From: Heterobasidion occidentale
Taxonomy: Eukaryota; Basidiomycota; Agaricomycetes; Russulales; Bondarzewiaceae
NCBI GenBank assembly: GCA_039111635.1
Contig: JBCAQO010000005.1
Coordinates: 1,240,001-1,304,000, forward strand
Length of the DNA: 64,000 bases
Direction of reading: 5' to 3'
Shown: positions 21,716 to 34,029 of the stretch, piece by piece
Layout of the letters: the number at the start of each line of letters is the position of its first letter
How positions within the stretch are numbered: position 1 is the stretch's first letter
Position numbers and translations under genes: made by a program
Notes under the pieces: generated by a model
Database searches by the model: none
Told to the model about the DNA's origin: nothing
What the model saw: the letters and a program-made list of their open reading frames with translations, nothing else

Positions 21716-24700
21716 CTAGGAGATCAAACCGCTGTACATGCCGCTCTCTTCCTCCCATGCGGATGCCTTCCTTTTCTTCTCGTCGGATTTGTTAGTGTAC
21801 ACTGACACGCTGTCACTCTTCTTCTTCTCAGACTTGGCCTTGAGCTCTTCTGCCAGTCGTTCTAGTCTCGCCCGAGACTCGGCTTCCTTGCGTTTCTTCG
21901 CCTCGGCCTTACGCATCTTCTCCTCAGCCTTGCGCATTTTCTCCTCCTCCTTAGAGTCCTTGGACGATACACTCGCTCGACTCGACGCCTTCGTCGAAGG
22001 TTTGTCTGACCCTGATCCCGAACGTCCTCCAAAGAAACGTGAAATTGAGGGGCTGGAGTTGCCAGATTTTGTCGTCGGGGACGATAGCTGAGGTTCTGGG
22101 GTGGGCATATAACTACGCTGAGACGACGGCGCTGTGATTGTTTCGACGGGCGAGCGGGATTGGATGCGGAGATTCTCGATATTGGGAGTGTGAGTGTGGA
22201 TCCATGCAGAACTATGAGGTATCGTCGGCTCTACGTAATATACCGGTGAGTCCAGCTCTCGATCGAGGTCTGGGTGGGCGAATTGCAGCTGATGCTTGCT
22301 CTCCACGGAGCTCGTAGACGTGCGTCGATTGTTGTAGTAATCGTTGTCGAGCTCGTCGATGACGGCGAGATTGGGGCCAGTCATCTGGGGACTGACGACG
22401 TGCGGATTAGCCGAGTGGAAATCGATGACGTGTGACATCGCGAACGATGGGCTGTGTGGCGGAGAGCTGAGGTAGGATGTGTTTGTGCTACGTGTCGTAG
22501 AGCTGGTAAGGGAGCTGCGCGAGGTCGAAGAGAGCAGGGATGGCGTATCGCTGTCTCTATATGGTCTATGGGGTCGAGAATTATATGGCGAGTAGAAGGA
22601 GCTTGGAGAAAGGAAATTGCGCCCAGACTGGTCGTCGAAATGATCGGATTCCGAGCTAGAAGACGATAGCATCAATGGCGATGGGGATAACCGAGGAGGT
22701 AACGGCATTGTGTGTGTGTCGAGGTGGAGATGGCCTCTCCCTCTGCGGGATTGCTGTGGTGGAGATGGAACAAACGAGTCAATGATTGGATCCACTTGCT
22801 CATCAGGAGGGACGAAATCTTGTTCTCGATGTTCGGCCATGTCTGCGCCGAGCTCTAGTTCTTCTAAAGCAGGCGCGAGAAGATCTCCCATCTCCGCCAA
22901 CTCGGAATCGGTTCCCAGTGACACGATGCTCATCGTTCGATTTTGATGGCCTCGCTTCAGCCACAGCGGAACGGCCGAAACGGGCGGCGCCAAACTTTGA
23001 GGGAGCGACATTTCATCTACACCAGCGTTTATTTAATCTTACGAGGTCATGGCAGAAGCGAGTACCCTACCGTAATGGGCAGTCTGACCTTTCTGTGCTA
23101 AACCTACAGTCCTTGAACCGGACGGCTGCTGCATCCACGCGTCCGACATGCCTCGCGGACGTGCGGTAGAAGGAACATCACTGGGGCCTCCCCCGCCACC
23201 ACCATTGCCTGTACCTTCGGATGGTCTACTAGAACCACCGCCGTTATTGTCCTGCCTTGATCGTGCCGACGGACGCCGTTGATTATAGACCTAAGGTGGA
23301 GACTTAGTACATCGACGAAGCGATCGAAAGTATCAGTTTCACCATGACCGTTTTCAGCGCCCTGTATCGGGCCAATGTGTCAGTTGATCGCCACTTCCTT
23401 TGGAAATAGAGCTTACCGAATTTGTAAACTTCGACAGCTGCAGAGGGTAGCTACTTCATAGACACCCACTGACGTCGCATTCGACAATGCTCGGTGCATG
23501 GCATGCTTGACAAGAGTTTGCAGGTGAGGAATATTGTAATTGGTCGCCAACACCAACAGAGCGCTGAGCACAGCAGGTGCATGTTGCAAGGGCGTGAGCA
23601 AGGATAAGGAATAAAAGTACTGCACCAAAGCTAGGGTGATGGGGTAGGGTTCAGAGAGAAGCAGCGTGCGCGGTGTCAGACGGGGATCGGGTCTAGGTTC
23701 CTGGTCTGCTGCGGGAGGTATTTCAGGTTTAGGAATATTGTGGGAAGACATGGGTAAAGTGTCAAGAGCCTTGGTCGCAGCCTGAAGGAAGATCTGACGC
23801 TGTTCCTTGAACCAAGGCCAACGGTCTTCGAGTACTTTCCGGGAACACTTGACCCTCCGATCGTCGTCGCATACGATCTCGAAGTCAGCAAGGACGCCCT
23901 CTTCGAGAGCTACCAATCCCATCTCCTGCATGCGGATGTCCAACTCCAAGCGCGGCGGTTGGTAGATACCGAATGCCTCCAAATCAATGACCGCAACGTG
24001 ATCCCAACTGAGCAGTCGACGGTTGTAATCGTCAACAAGATTGCCGTGTCGATTACCGAAGATAAGAAACTTGTTAGCTTCCGCCCACAAGCAGCTTCGG
24101 AACCAGGATCCAGTAGCGAGCGTGCTTCCCGGGTCAACGCGTGTCCATACCATAGTGATTAGATCCAACGCCCAAACAGAGAAGGACTGGTAGGTGTGCG
24201 CAAGGTAGGTGCCCGCTATAATTAAATGCGTTCCCAGGATAGCCCCAGTCGGGAAGCGAAGGCCGGGAGGAAATGAAGACCCGGTCATCGCAGAAGACTT
24301 GTCGGCGATACTGAAGTCGTTATCCGGGAGTGGAGTGAAGACTTCGAGTTCGCGTTTGACGTCTGTAAACTATTGAAAATATCTGGTGAGTAGCGACGCT
24401 AACAAATAGATGACGGAACGCACGTTGTAGTTACTATACAGAAATACATCGTTGGGGAACTCGTCGGTAGCCTGTGCCGAGTATGGAAGGTGGGTAAACG
24501 ATTCTGGGGAAGTGTAAGCGGTTGGAGATGGTGGTGGCCTATTGGTGTCCGTTCGAAACGTAGGCTTCGATGGGCCCGCAGCCGAAGAGTTTTTAAGCTC
24601 CTCTTGAGGAAGTCGAACCCGGTGAGTGGCAGAAACGGCGACGCTACGATAGGTACCACAGTGACGAGGGTAGCTGCGTTTCTGTACCCATTCCCTCAAG

Positions 24701-25405
24701 TTGAGGTCGTATACGTAGACATCGTCCAGCCAAACATTTGTGAGGTCTTGACCTCCGATAACGAACAGACGATCACCAGACACGGAGGACAGATGGGCAT
24801 AACGCGCTTTTGGGATCGAAGTGTTGGCTCCTTCGGGCGCTTTGTGTGACCATGTGGAAGGCATCCACCTCCGTGTGGAAAGGTCGTACAAGCGGACATC
24901 ATTAAGGACGCAGAGGTCCTCGGCACTTTCAGCGTCCGGTCTAACGCCCATGCCGCCGAAAACGATGAGATACTGGTTCCCTGATCAGGAGGTGAATTCG
25001 TTAGCGTATCGAATGGCCCAAGTTTACGTGATTACATACAGGCATCTGCGGAGTGAAAATACCGTGGCCCCGGGGTATCTTCGTCTTGGGCAGAAGTGAT
25101 TTTCTCCCAATGCAACGTCTCCAAGTCAAACACGAATAAATCCGCGACCATTCTGCGCTCTGTCACCAGCCGACCACCCTGCAGTGGGTACCGTTCAGAA
25201 TAAAGGCATTCGGATTCAAGGTGTAAATGATGAGACTGACGAATAGATACATCTTCGAGCCGACGACAGTCGTTGACGCGCCCTGGCCACAAGAACGGTT
25301 ACGCTATAATCTGCACCGAAGAACACAGGTACTCACCACCAGTTTTGGAGGCACGTCCCCGGTTGTCTTCCGACAGAATGTGGTGAGATCGGAGACAGAG
25401 TGCAT
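21716..25405 (-). CDS. Kelch-repeat and BTB/POZ domain protein with long disordered tail
   Basis: Kelch propellers bind partner proteins, and BTB domains dimerise and often recruit Cullin-3 ubiquitin ligase. From the ATG at 25405 the exons give Kelch blades ('MYLFGGRLV', 'YLIVFGGMGV', 'DRLFVIGGQDL', 'DDVYVYDLNLREWV', 'THLIIAGTYLA') over the first 350 or so residues. A BTB domain follows ('LADFEIVCDDDRRVKCSRKV'), with 'YPITLALVQYFYSLSLLTPLQ' and a BACK-like helix region. The short exons 'ALKTVM' and 'VYNQRRPSARSRQ' then splice in frame ('HYDEMSLPQSL') onto a final exon of about 430 residues. That exon is serine-rich and ends in a charged coiled-coil-like stretch ('EKMRKAEEKMRKAEAKKRKE'). Length is about 1,050 residues. 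The join to the last exon is inferred from splice sites at about 23012-23075; two separate genes is the alternative. Confidence 0.8.
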
Positions 25406-28400
25406 CTTGAAGGTTGACGCGCCGGGAGGGTTGCTCCGTCTACGCTATGAACGACGAGGAGAGGAGCAAAGAGGCGAGACGAGGGGAGAAATATACAGCG
25501 TTAAGTAATATCATGGCGGGTATACATACAACTCCTGGGCGGACATTCAATTCCGGCCAAATCTCAGATCCGGGACACCGCCTCCCCGGCCTTTCCCGGC
25601 CGGTTTCTCCAGGTCAGCGCAGTCTCCTTCTGCAACGTTGACCCCCCGACAAAAGGTTTTGTATAAATATCGGCAATATGGGCCCATGGCGACTAGAAAT
25701 CTTTTTCTCTTCCCCGGATCGGTGATTCTCCAATGACCGTTTGTCTGCACCCATGATTCGACTATGAGTCGCCGCTCGGCTTTCTGCCTGCAATGCTAGC
25801 CCCGATATACCGGGTGTGATTCTCCTCTTGAGGGCGTACTCAGAGGTGCATAAACGGACTCTAGCCCTGCAACTTCTCAAGCTATCAGAAATGTAGCAAA
25901 CGTGCTCGTTTATGCCGTTATGCCCTCATTTTTATCCTCTTGACCACCCGCGTATCATCTTCCTATAGCCTCTGTCTCACTTCGTTCTCACAGGATATCC
26001 CGACTCTTTCCACGGCGCCCATCTGGTCAACTAACACCAATCATGGAATTCTTGAATGCCCTCGTGTAGTCCGCCCGAGCGTCTTTCAATGGCAAATCTT
26101 CTGTTGTAACCTTCCACTTGCGCGCTAATCTTTTCCGCGTACCGCTGGAAGCGCATCCACAGTGTTCATCCGCATTGTCCCCCTCATCTTGGGCCTGAGA
26201 TTCTCACTGTTTGAGCACTCTGGCATTCCGGGACATCATTCTTTGTACGGCATCGAACCTGGTAAAGCTGCAGCCGCGACGAAGCGGAGCGTCAGCACAG
26301 GGCAGGTCGTACCTGACACCCATGGCCAGACTTCGAGATAGGCACACGCAGTGAGCGGTATCCGATCGACGGACTTGTCTCTTACAGATCCAGAAACAGG
26401 CTTAAACGCCAAAAACCCCGCCGTTATAACTTCTTTCGAACGCATCTCGCGACAGGTCGTCTCGTGTACGCTCTCCAACGCTCTCAGGCAAACCAGCTCA
26501 AACTATCGTTGGACGCTTGGGCACCCACGAGCTTGCCGGTCACCGCCGCTAGAGCCCCCATTTTTGGTTACTGTCCGGCGGCTCCGAGACAGATCGTGGT
26601 GGTCTTTCCCGGCAGCATGGCGCAACCCACCCTGCGACGAGCGATCGCAGACACAGTTGGCCAGTGAGATCCCGTGAGATCTTCATGCTACTTGCGGCCA
26701 GCTGCGGCGCGCTCGGCGTCCTGTCATGCAGGTGGGCCATTGCTTGACAAATCTTTACTATCTTCCCAGATTGCCCTGGCCTGGGGAGGGGGGCTCGATC
26801 CTTAATATGATGGGTGGTTTCAAAGGCTTATAAACGATCTCAGCATTCATTCTATGGTCTAGATACAAGACGGAGAAGAGGAACTGAACATTTTGAGCGC
26901 GCGAGTTACAGCAGTGTCTGATATGGCCCTGCAGACTTCTGCAGAACGAATCTGATAGCTGACGATGATTTCCAAATGCAGAAGGTTTCGCTCTTGCAGT
27001 GCGCTAGTAGAAGCTGCTGATTGGGGGCCAATTTTCGAAGCTTGGCATGGAATCTGGTCTAATACAGAATATTTCAAACGGGCTGATGGTCCGATGACGG
27101 GTATGCCCAACGTACTTACTGACGACCCTGCAGACAATGAACGCAACAACCCCAACACATGTCCGCAAATGAGGAAGAAACATGCGCATTTGCTCAGAGA
27201 TTGGATGGCTGGCTAATGGAACGACGGTCACTAGCCAATATACAATCGTCGTCGCAACCGGTCTGGCAACCGTTTTTTGCTCGCATGCCCACAGTCGGCC
27301 TCGCCGGGTATCCTCAACGAGGCCATTTAAATCAAGTCGCCCAGAGCACTCCAGGCAATTCCGATCGGTCCAATCCTACGACAGCCATGTATTCTAAGAT
27401 CCCAGGGAATCCTCAGGGGCTCCGAAAGGCACAAGGCGAATACGAACCCCCGAATTTATCGCTCGGCAGAAGCGACACGGCCACTCATGCACATGAGCCA
27501 AAAATATGAAGTAAAAGCGCATAAATCGATGATTGACTGTGTTCATCAAACAGTTTTGATTGGCAAGCGCTAGGAAAATATCCGAAGCGGAGGTTAGGCG
27601 AGCCAGGGAGGGTCATAAGGTGTCTGTGCGAAGGGTGAGTACGTAGGAGTAAGTGTGTATGTAATGCGCAGGAGACTACGCAAGACAAGCATGCTTCGAA
27701 AGGATGGGAGCATATGTCCAATATCGATGTCAGGAGTGCAAGCCCAGAAAGGAATAGACGGTATGATACGGGCAGGGTGCAATTGACGCTGCCAGCTGCT
27801 GCCAGTGGTTTGCAATGCATCACGCAGTTCGACGGACGGGCGGACTCTTGGGGACGTCATGCGGCAACATATGGGCAGCGTGGTATCGCGGCCTTGTGTT
27901 CCGTATGCGTAGTAGAAGGATTGGGAAGTGACGATCCCACATTGCACGCTGCGGGCAGATCGATGACTGGTCATCATCCAGTCTCCGGTACTGACCTCGA
28001 CAGAAGACACGCCTGGTCAGTTGACAAGAGATTGAGACGAAGAGCTGCGAAAATTGGCGTCGTAGTCGTAGCAACACCACAGCTCCCGCATGCATGTGGT
28101 AGCACAGCTTCTTGCATCGCAGCAGGTCGCAGCATGGTTCGGACAGCGACATGAGTGCATGAGCGCTCAGAGCGCTCGACCAGGTGAACCTATCGTGCGC
28201 AGGCTCCGTTGCGGCATGCCTCGCCACGCGCACATGAGCAGGATCACGAGTAGTCCACACCAGTGGCAGAGTGCCTAGTCGAGTGACAACGTAGCAGTGC
28301 AACACTGCAATCGCCGTAAAAAAATCGGCACATATGGGCAGCTGTCAGGAGTCGCCTCAGAGTGCGACGTGAGTGGACTTGCATGCACATGGTAAAAGCT

Positions 28401-29294
28401 GATAAAAGCCGATCTTAAAGGAGCGGCCTCAGGCCCGCAGATGAAGCGTAGAATGGAGATGCACAAAAACACAGGAGGACGAGGGAAGTCGGCGCCCACT
28501 CTTGAGACTTGTGTCAGAACAGATGCTTCGGATCTGCTAGGTACAGGCAGCGCCACTTGAAGGGTCTCCGAGAGGATCGAACGAAGACTAAAATGGCATT
28601 ATTTGGCAGGAAACTTGGCGTGAGTGCGTAGTAGGAAGCAGCAGGAAGCTCAGTGGCCAAATCGCGGGCGCGGAGGTATTAGAGAATGTAGCGCCGCCGA
28701 TAGTGAGGTCAAGCATAGGGTTTCTCTTGGGAAATTGGGCACCTGCGCTGCAAAGGGGAGATAGACTGGAGATAGTGGCGGCGTCAGATGACATGATGAT
28801 GACATCGATCTCCTCGTGAAAAAAAGGGAAAACTGGGCCCGAGCGCCTGAAAAGGCGCGATGTGCGTGTTCTTATAGCCAAGGAAATGGGGTCAGAAAGG
28901 GGGTTTGTCTGCGGTACTGTAGAATGCTGGGTGGATGAGGACGAAAACGGATTGGACCGGGATCGTGCGCAGCGCGGACGGCGCAGCAGACTTAATTGAA
29001 TGGAGTGAAATTTTATGAGGTGGTCCCAAGTAGACTGCGATGAAGAGTACATATCAGGAGACCACGCTGAAGGTCGAAGGAGATTCAATAATCGCTAGTC
29101 TCCAGTGCGGAAGACAGTCGTTCTGATGAACAGGCCAGACGCACTCGACTTGTGTTCAAGTATAGCACACGCACAATATTTCCAGTGGACGCTGGGTGCT
29201 CAGCCATGCTCAACGTCGAGGAAAGAAAAAGATGACGGAGGTGCGGATATGGGAGCGATCGGATCGAGACTCCGAGGGTACGCGATGGTACGCG
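25406..29294. other. 3.9-kb region without a recognisable gene
   Basis: Only short or low-information frames occur on both strands, the longest a 166-codon minus frame at 28588-29088 with no family motif. It contains the promoters of the Kelch-BTB gene on the left and PDX3 on the right. No repeat array or transposon end was found by eye. Confidence 0.45.
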
Positions 29295-30175
29295 ATGGTG
29301 CGAGCGCTGAGCATGACTCTCCGCCGACGACTCTCCTCCTCGCTCCTTCCACGCCCACCGCGCCCACTCCCCCAGCGCCGCACCCTCAAGATGGACGCCG
29401 TGGACCCAGAGACCTACCTCCAGGAGACCGCGGACAAGATCCAAGTCCTCGCACACGAGCAGTACATCACCCCCGACCACCTCTCCCCCGCCTCCGTCGC
29501 CCCGAGCCCGCTCGACCAGTTCCGCGCCTGGTTCACGTCCGTGCAGGGCAAGGTCCACGAGCCCGAGGCCATGTCCCTCTCCACCGCGACCGCCGCGGGC
29601 GTCCCCTCCGCCCGCGTCGTCCTCTTCAAGCAGCTCGACCACCGCGGCTTCGTCTTCTACACCAACTACGCCTCGCGCAAGTCCCGCGAGCTCGCAGAGA
29701 ACCCGCGCGCCGCCCTCGCCTTCTACTGGCGCGAGGTCCACAAGCAGGTCCGCGTCCTCGGCCACGTCGAGAAGCTCTCCAGGGAGGAGAGCGAGGCGTA
29801 CTTCCGCAGCCGACCGCTCGGCAGCCGCATCGGCGCCTGGGCGAGCAGGCAGAGCGACGTCGTCGGCGAGGACGAGCTGCATCACCACGTCGAGGACGTC
29901 GAGAAGCGCTTCGGCGTCAAACAAGACGATCCTGATGGTGACATCCCGCTGCCTGAGTTCTGGGGAGGCTGGAGGGTCATCCCGACGTAAGACACCTCTC
30001 CGGCGCCCATCGCTTGCTGATCCTCATGCGAATCATCTCGCTCACCCCTGGTTCCAGCGAGGTCGAGTTCTGGGCTGGAAAGCCTTCTCGCCTTCACGAT
30101 CGCGTGCGGTACCTCCGCAAAGAAGGCTCGACAGACGAGTCGCCAGAGTGGACAATAGAGAGGTTGTCGCCCTAG
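29295..30175 (+). CDS. PDX3: Pyridoxamine 5'-phosphate oxidase
   Basis: This FMN enzyme oxidises pyridoxine or pyridoxamine 5'-phosphate to pyridoxal 5'-phosphate, the active form of vitamin B6. Two exons (29295-29986, 30058-30175) give 810 nt, or 269 residues. The core follows the family order: '[10 protein letters not shown]', '[20 protein letters not shown]', '[20 protein letters not shown]', '[20 protein letters not shown]', 'RQVRV'-type '[20 protein letters not shown]', '[16 protein letters not shown]', and the end signature '[18 protein letters not shown]' with 'WTIERLSP'. An Arg/Ser/Pro-rich leader of about 30 residues precedes '[10 protein letters not shown]' and could be a mitochondrial signal; starting at that inner methionine would give the cytosolic form. 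Nearly all codons end in G or C. Confidence 0.93.
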
Positions 30176-30355
30176 CCAGAGCATGTGAGGGCACGATGCA
30201 ATTGCCCCAGGGAAAGAAGTATACAATAGAGTTGTACGAGCCATGAATGTTATACAATTCCTGCACGGAGGGGAAACTCCTTCTAGTGTACATACGTGAG
30301 GCGGCGATCCTACGTCGATCTAACGGTACATTTTCTTATATCGCATTCGAACTAG

Positions 30356-31626
30356 TCATACCTTCAACTCGCCCTTCGCCGCGCTCGAGCACGTCTTTGC
30401 TCTCGCCTTGAACGCGTCCTTGGCCCCCTTCTCGTCTCCACGCACCCATTTATGCATTGCGTCGCCCTGCAGCCCGCGGCCGAACGAGAACGTCAACGGC
30501 GGCAAGCGCGAGAATGCCGACGGCGGCTGAGCCGTATTGACGACTTGATTGATCTCGTGCAGGTACAGCGCCGCGTCAGCGTCGGACAGTCCGCCTATAC
30601 GATTCCCTGGTGAGACCGTCATCGAGACAGAAAGCGCTCGATGCATACCGGAGAGAAACACGACGCCCGCAACGCCGACAGGCACCGAGCCCGCGAGCGC
30701 GGTGGCAGTCGCGCGTGCGATCTCGCCCGCACTCGTCGTCGCCCGCGACGGGTGCTTCAGCCCGGGCTGCGCGAACGACGGCTTGAGCAGCGTGCCCTCC
30801 AGCAGCACGCCGTACGCAGCACAGCGCGCGTAGATGAGGCCTATGATCCGCGCGTGCACCTCGACGCTCCGCCGCAGGTCCGCGTCCGCGCCAAAGTCGA
30901 CGTCGGGCTCGACGATCGGCACGAGCCCCGCCTGCTGGCTCACGGCGGCGAAGCGCGCGAGGCCCTCGGCCTGCGCGTCGAGCGCGGCGGCGGTGGGGAG
31001 CGCGTGCGCGTCGCAGAGGATCGGGGCGCGCCATTTGGCGAAGCGCGCGCCGGCGGAGCGCGCGGAGAGGAGGCGCGGGAGGAGGTCGTCGTGGCCTTGG
31101 GTCATGGGCTCGGAGGGGGAGAGCGGGTGTGGGTGCGAGTCGGTGTCGGCGCGCACGCCGGGTATGATGCCGCGCTGCTGGAGGAGGGGCGCAAGCTGGA
31201 AGTCGAGGAGCGTTTCGGAGTAGAGGATCACGCCGGAAATGTATTCTGAGGAAGACGGGGAAGTCAGTGAGGCCGAGTCATCGATCTGCGTTCCAGATGA
31301 GGGATATGTGTACCGGTGGGCAGAGTCTCGTATAGACACTCTCTCCAACGCCTCCTTTGCTCTCGCTTCTCCTCGACCGACAACGGCTCGTGCTTGGTTT
31401 CTTCTCCGGCAGCGGCTAAGAGCCTCGCCTCGATCCCCTCAGGAGTCTCGTCTGTCGCATAGATGCCTCTTCCGCGCGGGTTCACGAGCGCATTCGCGAT
31501 CTTGATCAGCTCCTCCGCAACCTCCTTCTTGTGGTACGGATAGAGTGGCGAGACGTCGCCAGTCTCGGAGGACGCACCGGTCGAAAACGTGTAGCCCGGA
31601 GTGCTCGTCGCGTTCGGATCGGCCAT
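30356..31626 (-). CDS. Class I fructose-bisphosphate aldolase
   Basis: Class I aldolase splits fructose 1,6-bisphosphate into two triose phosphates through a lysine Schiff base, without metal. Three exons (31626-31314, 31245-30649, 30594-30356) give 1,149 nt, or 382 residues, slightly longer than the usual 360. The amino part has 'GRGIYATDETPEGIEARL' (ADES-like, with the catalytic aspartate). Then come 'GVILYSETLLDF', 'GARFAKWRAPI' (active-site Lys-Trp-Arg), 'GLVPIVEPDV' (catalytic Glu), 'LLEGTLLKPSF' (the Schiff-base lysine motif), 'VVFLSGGLSDADAALYLHEI' and 'LTFSFGRGLQGDAM'. The phosphate-binding Gly-Gly appears only after splicing. The carboxyl end is 'AAKGELKV', without the terminal tyrosine of animal enzymes. 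Fungi normally use the unrelated class II enzyme, so this is notable. Confidence 0.92.
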
Positions 31627-31920
31627 GGATCGCTGCGCCGTCGTCTGAAGTGTACTTCACGGCGAGACGGTGGGAATGGGTCTGCTCGAAGAGTTTATAA
31701 ATGGACGAGGGGGCCAGACAGTCAGGTGAGGGTTCTCATGATCTTCCGCTCGTCGTCCCGACCGCCGAGTTGGAGCTGAGAATGCGACCGAAGGCCCCTA
31801 TGTCGCCGCCCGCTCCGAGCCGCAGAGTATCCATGTCGTCGTTCAAGGCCAGTGGTCGTGGTGGAAGAGAAACGCCGAAAGCCGAGCACGCGCGCCACCC
31901 GACCTCTCCTCCGAACCTCG
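31627..31920. promoter_or_regulatory. Shared divergent promoter of aldolase and the small mitochondrial gene
   Basis: 294 bp between start codons. TTTATAAATG at about 31694 resembles a TATA element (TATAAA on the minus strand), 70 bp upstream of the aldolase start. Confidence 0.5.
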
Positions 31921-32418
31921 ATGTACAGAACATCCAAACATGCCTCTCCGTCCAACCTGATTTCACGCTCTCTTGCGGCTGCTCGTCCGCGCGTGCACAC
32001 TCATAGGAGATTTGCGAGCCAAAAACCACAAGGAGTCCGCCTAGAAGACTACCGCTTCGACCCACGCCCGTCATGGGTCTACACGATGTCTACCACCCTC
32101 CGGCTCGTCCTCATCCCTAGTGCGCGCCCTCGTTCTCTCCACGTTCACTCAGAATTGACCCTGCGTGCAGGTGCGCTCGTCTACGCCGTGTTCTTCGCCG
32201 ACTTTGGCGAGAAGGAGCACGTCTTCATGCCCGTACGCTGCTCAAAGTTTCCGTTTCGCATGCCAATCGTGATACTGAGAGGCGTTTTTGCGTTGGCTTA
32301 GCCACGGCGATGGTTGGCACGGCAGAAGGCTGCGTTCTTCACGCTCTCACCGGAGGAGCAGGCACTCACTGAGAAAGATGCAGAGGCGGATGCTGGTGCG
32401 GAGCCTGCTCGGCCGTAA
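31921..32418 (+). CDS. Small mitochondrial membrane protein of unknown function
   Basis: Three exons (31921-32119, 32171-32232, 32302-32418) sum to 378 nt, or 125 residues. The amino end 'MYRTSKHASPSNLISRSLAA' continues with 'ARPRVHTHRRFAS', a basic, acid-free mitochondrial import sequence with an 'RRFAS' type cleavage region. Next come 'YRFDPRPSWVYTMSTTLRLV' and 'LIPSALVYAVFFADFGEKEH', giving one membrane helix, then 'RRWLARQKAAFFTLSPEEQ' and an acidic tail. I recall similar short fungal proteins without a name; its size and layout resemble accessory subunits or assembly factors of respiratory complexes. The donor chosen at 32120 keeps frame, although the unspliced frame is also open across this intron. 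Confidence 0.72.
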
Positions 32419-32754
32419 GCCATATGCCGCGAGTACCGAGTCTAGCGCCATATGCGGGATATTTACAGAGCTGCGAGCTCCTGACGCTCGATGCGCCGCG
32501 AGTTGCGAGGAAGAGGGCATATATTCCACAGTGGTCCATATTTACTGTTATGATATGACTCTGAATGACATGCAAGTGCGGTATCAGCCCAGCGGAAAAT
32601 GATACGGACGTCGCTGTGATGAAGGCGAGGGGCGAGTGAGGAAAGAGACGAGACGATGTCGGAAGGGGGTGGAACGTGGAGGACGACCTTGACGGTGACG
32701 AGGCTGGAGGAGTTTGAATGCGAACCTTGTCATGCAAAACTGTGCAGCTGAGCG
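32419..32754. other. Intergenic, promoter of the linker-histone domain gene
   Basis: 336 bp without a gene. It includes the 3' flank of the mitochondrial gene and the core promoter of the next. Confidence 0.45.
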
Positions 32755-33984
32755 ATGCACACATCCCCCGACGCCGCCCCTGCCCCTCCACAACATCCTC
32801 CCTATCCTCCACACCCTCACCCACACCCCCTCGCCGCCGCAACGACCGACGTCCCGCTCCCACACATCCCCCACCCGTCCCTCCTCGTTTTCGCTCAGCC
32901 AGGCGCACCCCCCGATGCCGACCGACACGCCCTCAAGCGCACCTACCTCGCCCTCCTCTCCCCATCCCAGCTCATCGAGCTCTGCCTCGCCTTCGATGCC
33001 AACATCCCACCGCACGTCCAGGGCTCGTTGTGGCCACCGGACCTGAAGGCGTCCATCGCCGCCCTCCAGGCCTCCTCCGCATCGAGCACCCAAAACCCCC
33101 CCTCGGGCGCGGTGAACTCGTCTAGCTCTTCCACCCCCGCAGACGGCCCGCCGTCGCGCGCCGATGCGCCACCGATGGGCTCGTTGGTGGGCATCACGCC
33201 CTCGCAAAACGGCGCTGGTCCACCGACGACCGCCCCGGCAAATCCGACGCCGCAAAACAGCCAATCCCCCCATCCAGGCTCTGCACCGCCGCCCAACCGC
33301 GGGCCCGCCGGTATCCCTGCGCCGGTCCCCTCCTCGTCCCAGCCTCCTCGACCACCGTCAATACAGGGCCCGTACCCGCACGCGCCATACGCGTTCCCCC
33401 AGGCCCACCACCCACCCGCATACCCGCACGCGCCCTACTACCCCCCTCCCACCTACCCCGGCCAATTCCCGCCGTCACATCCCTCGTCGCACCACCCACC
33501 TTACCCCTACCCGCCCTCGTACCCGCCCTCGCACCCGTACCCCCCTCCGCCATCCGCACAAAACCGGCACAACTCGCCCTTCACCACCGCGCCCCTCACG
33601 CGCCACCCGCTCCCGCTGCCCCCGCCGGACCCGACCGCGCCCGCCCCGGACGACCTCCCGAGCTACGAGGACATGATCGTCGAGGCCCTCGGAGACCTGG
33701 GCGACCCCGAGGGGTGCGCGCCCAAGGCGGTGTTCACCTGGATGGCCGCGCACTACCCTCTGCAGACGAACTTCCGCCCGTCTGCGAGCCAGGCGCTGCA
33801 GAAGGCGTACAAGCGCGGCCGGCTCGAGAAGAGCGACGGCGGGAAGTACAGGCTGAATCTGAACTGGGATGGCCCGGTGAGTGTGATCGCTTGCATGTTT
33901 TTCTTTCTCTTTGCGGTTCTCATTCGGGTATAGGCTTCACGAAAAACGACTCGTCGTCCGCAGACGAGCGGTATCTCGCAACAA

Positions 33985-34029
<45 letters not shown>

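Noticed and set aside
28588..29088. 166-codon minus-strand frame, checked as a small secreted or pheromone-like gene
   Set aside because: No signal peptide, no CAAX ending, no recognisable motif.
25406..29294. Possible transposable element in the 3.9-kb gap
   Set aside because: No long terminal or inverted repeats, no integrase, reverse transcriptase or transposase motif seen in any frame.
29085..29924. 279-codon minus-strand open frame opposite PDX3, and a parallel plus frame at 29105-29935
   Set aside because: Both are shadows of the GC-rich PDX3 exon; their Arg/Ala/Glu-biased translations have no family motif.
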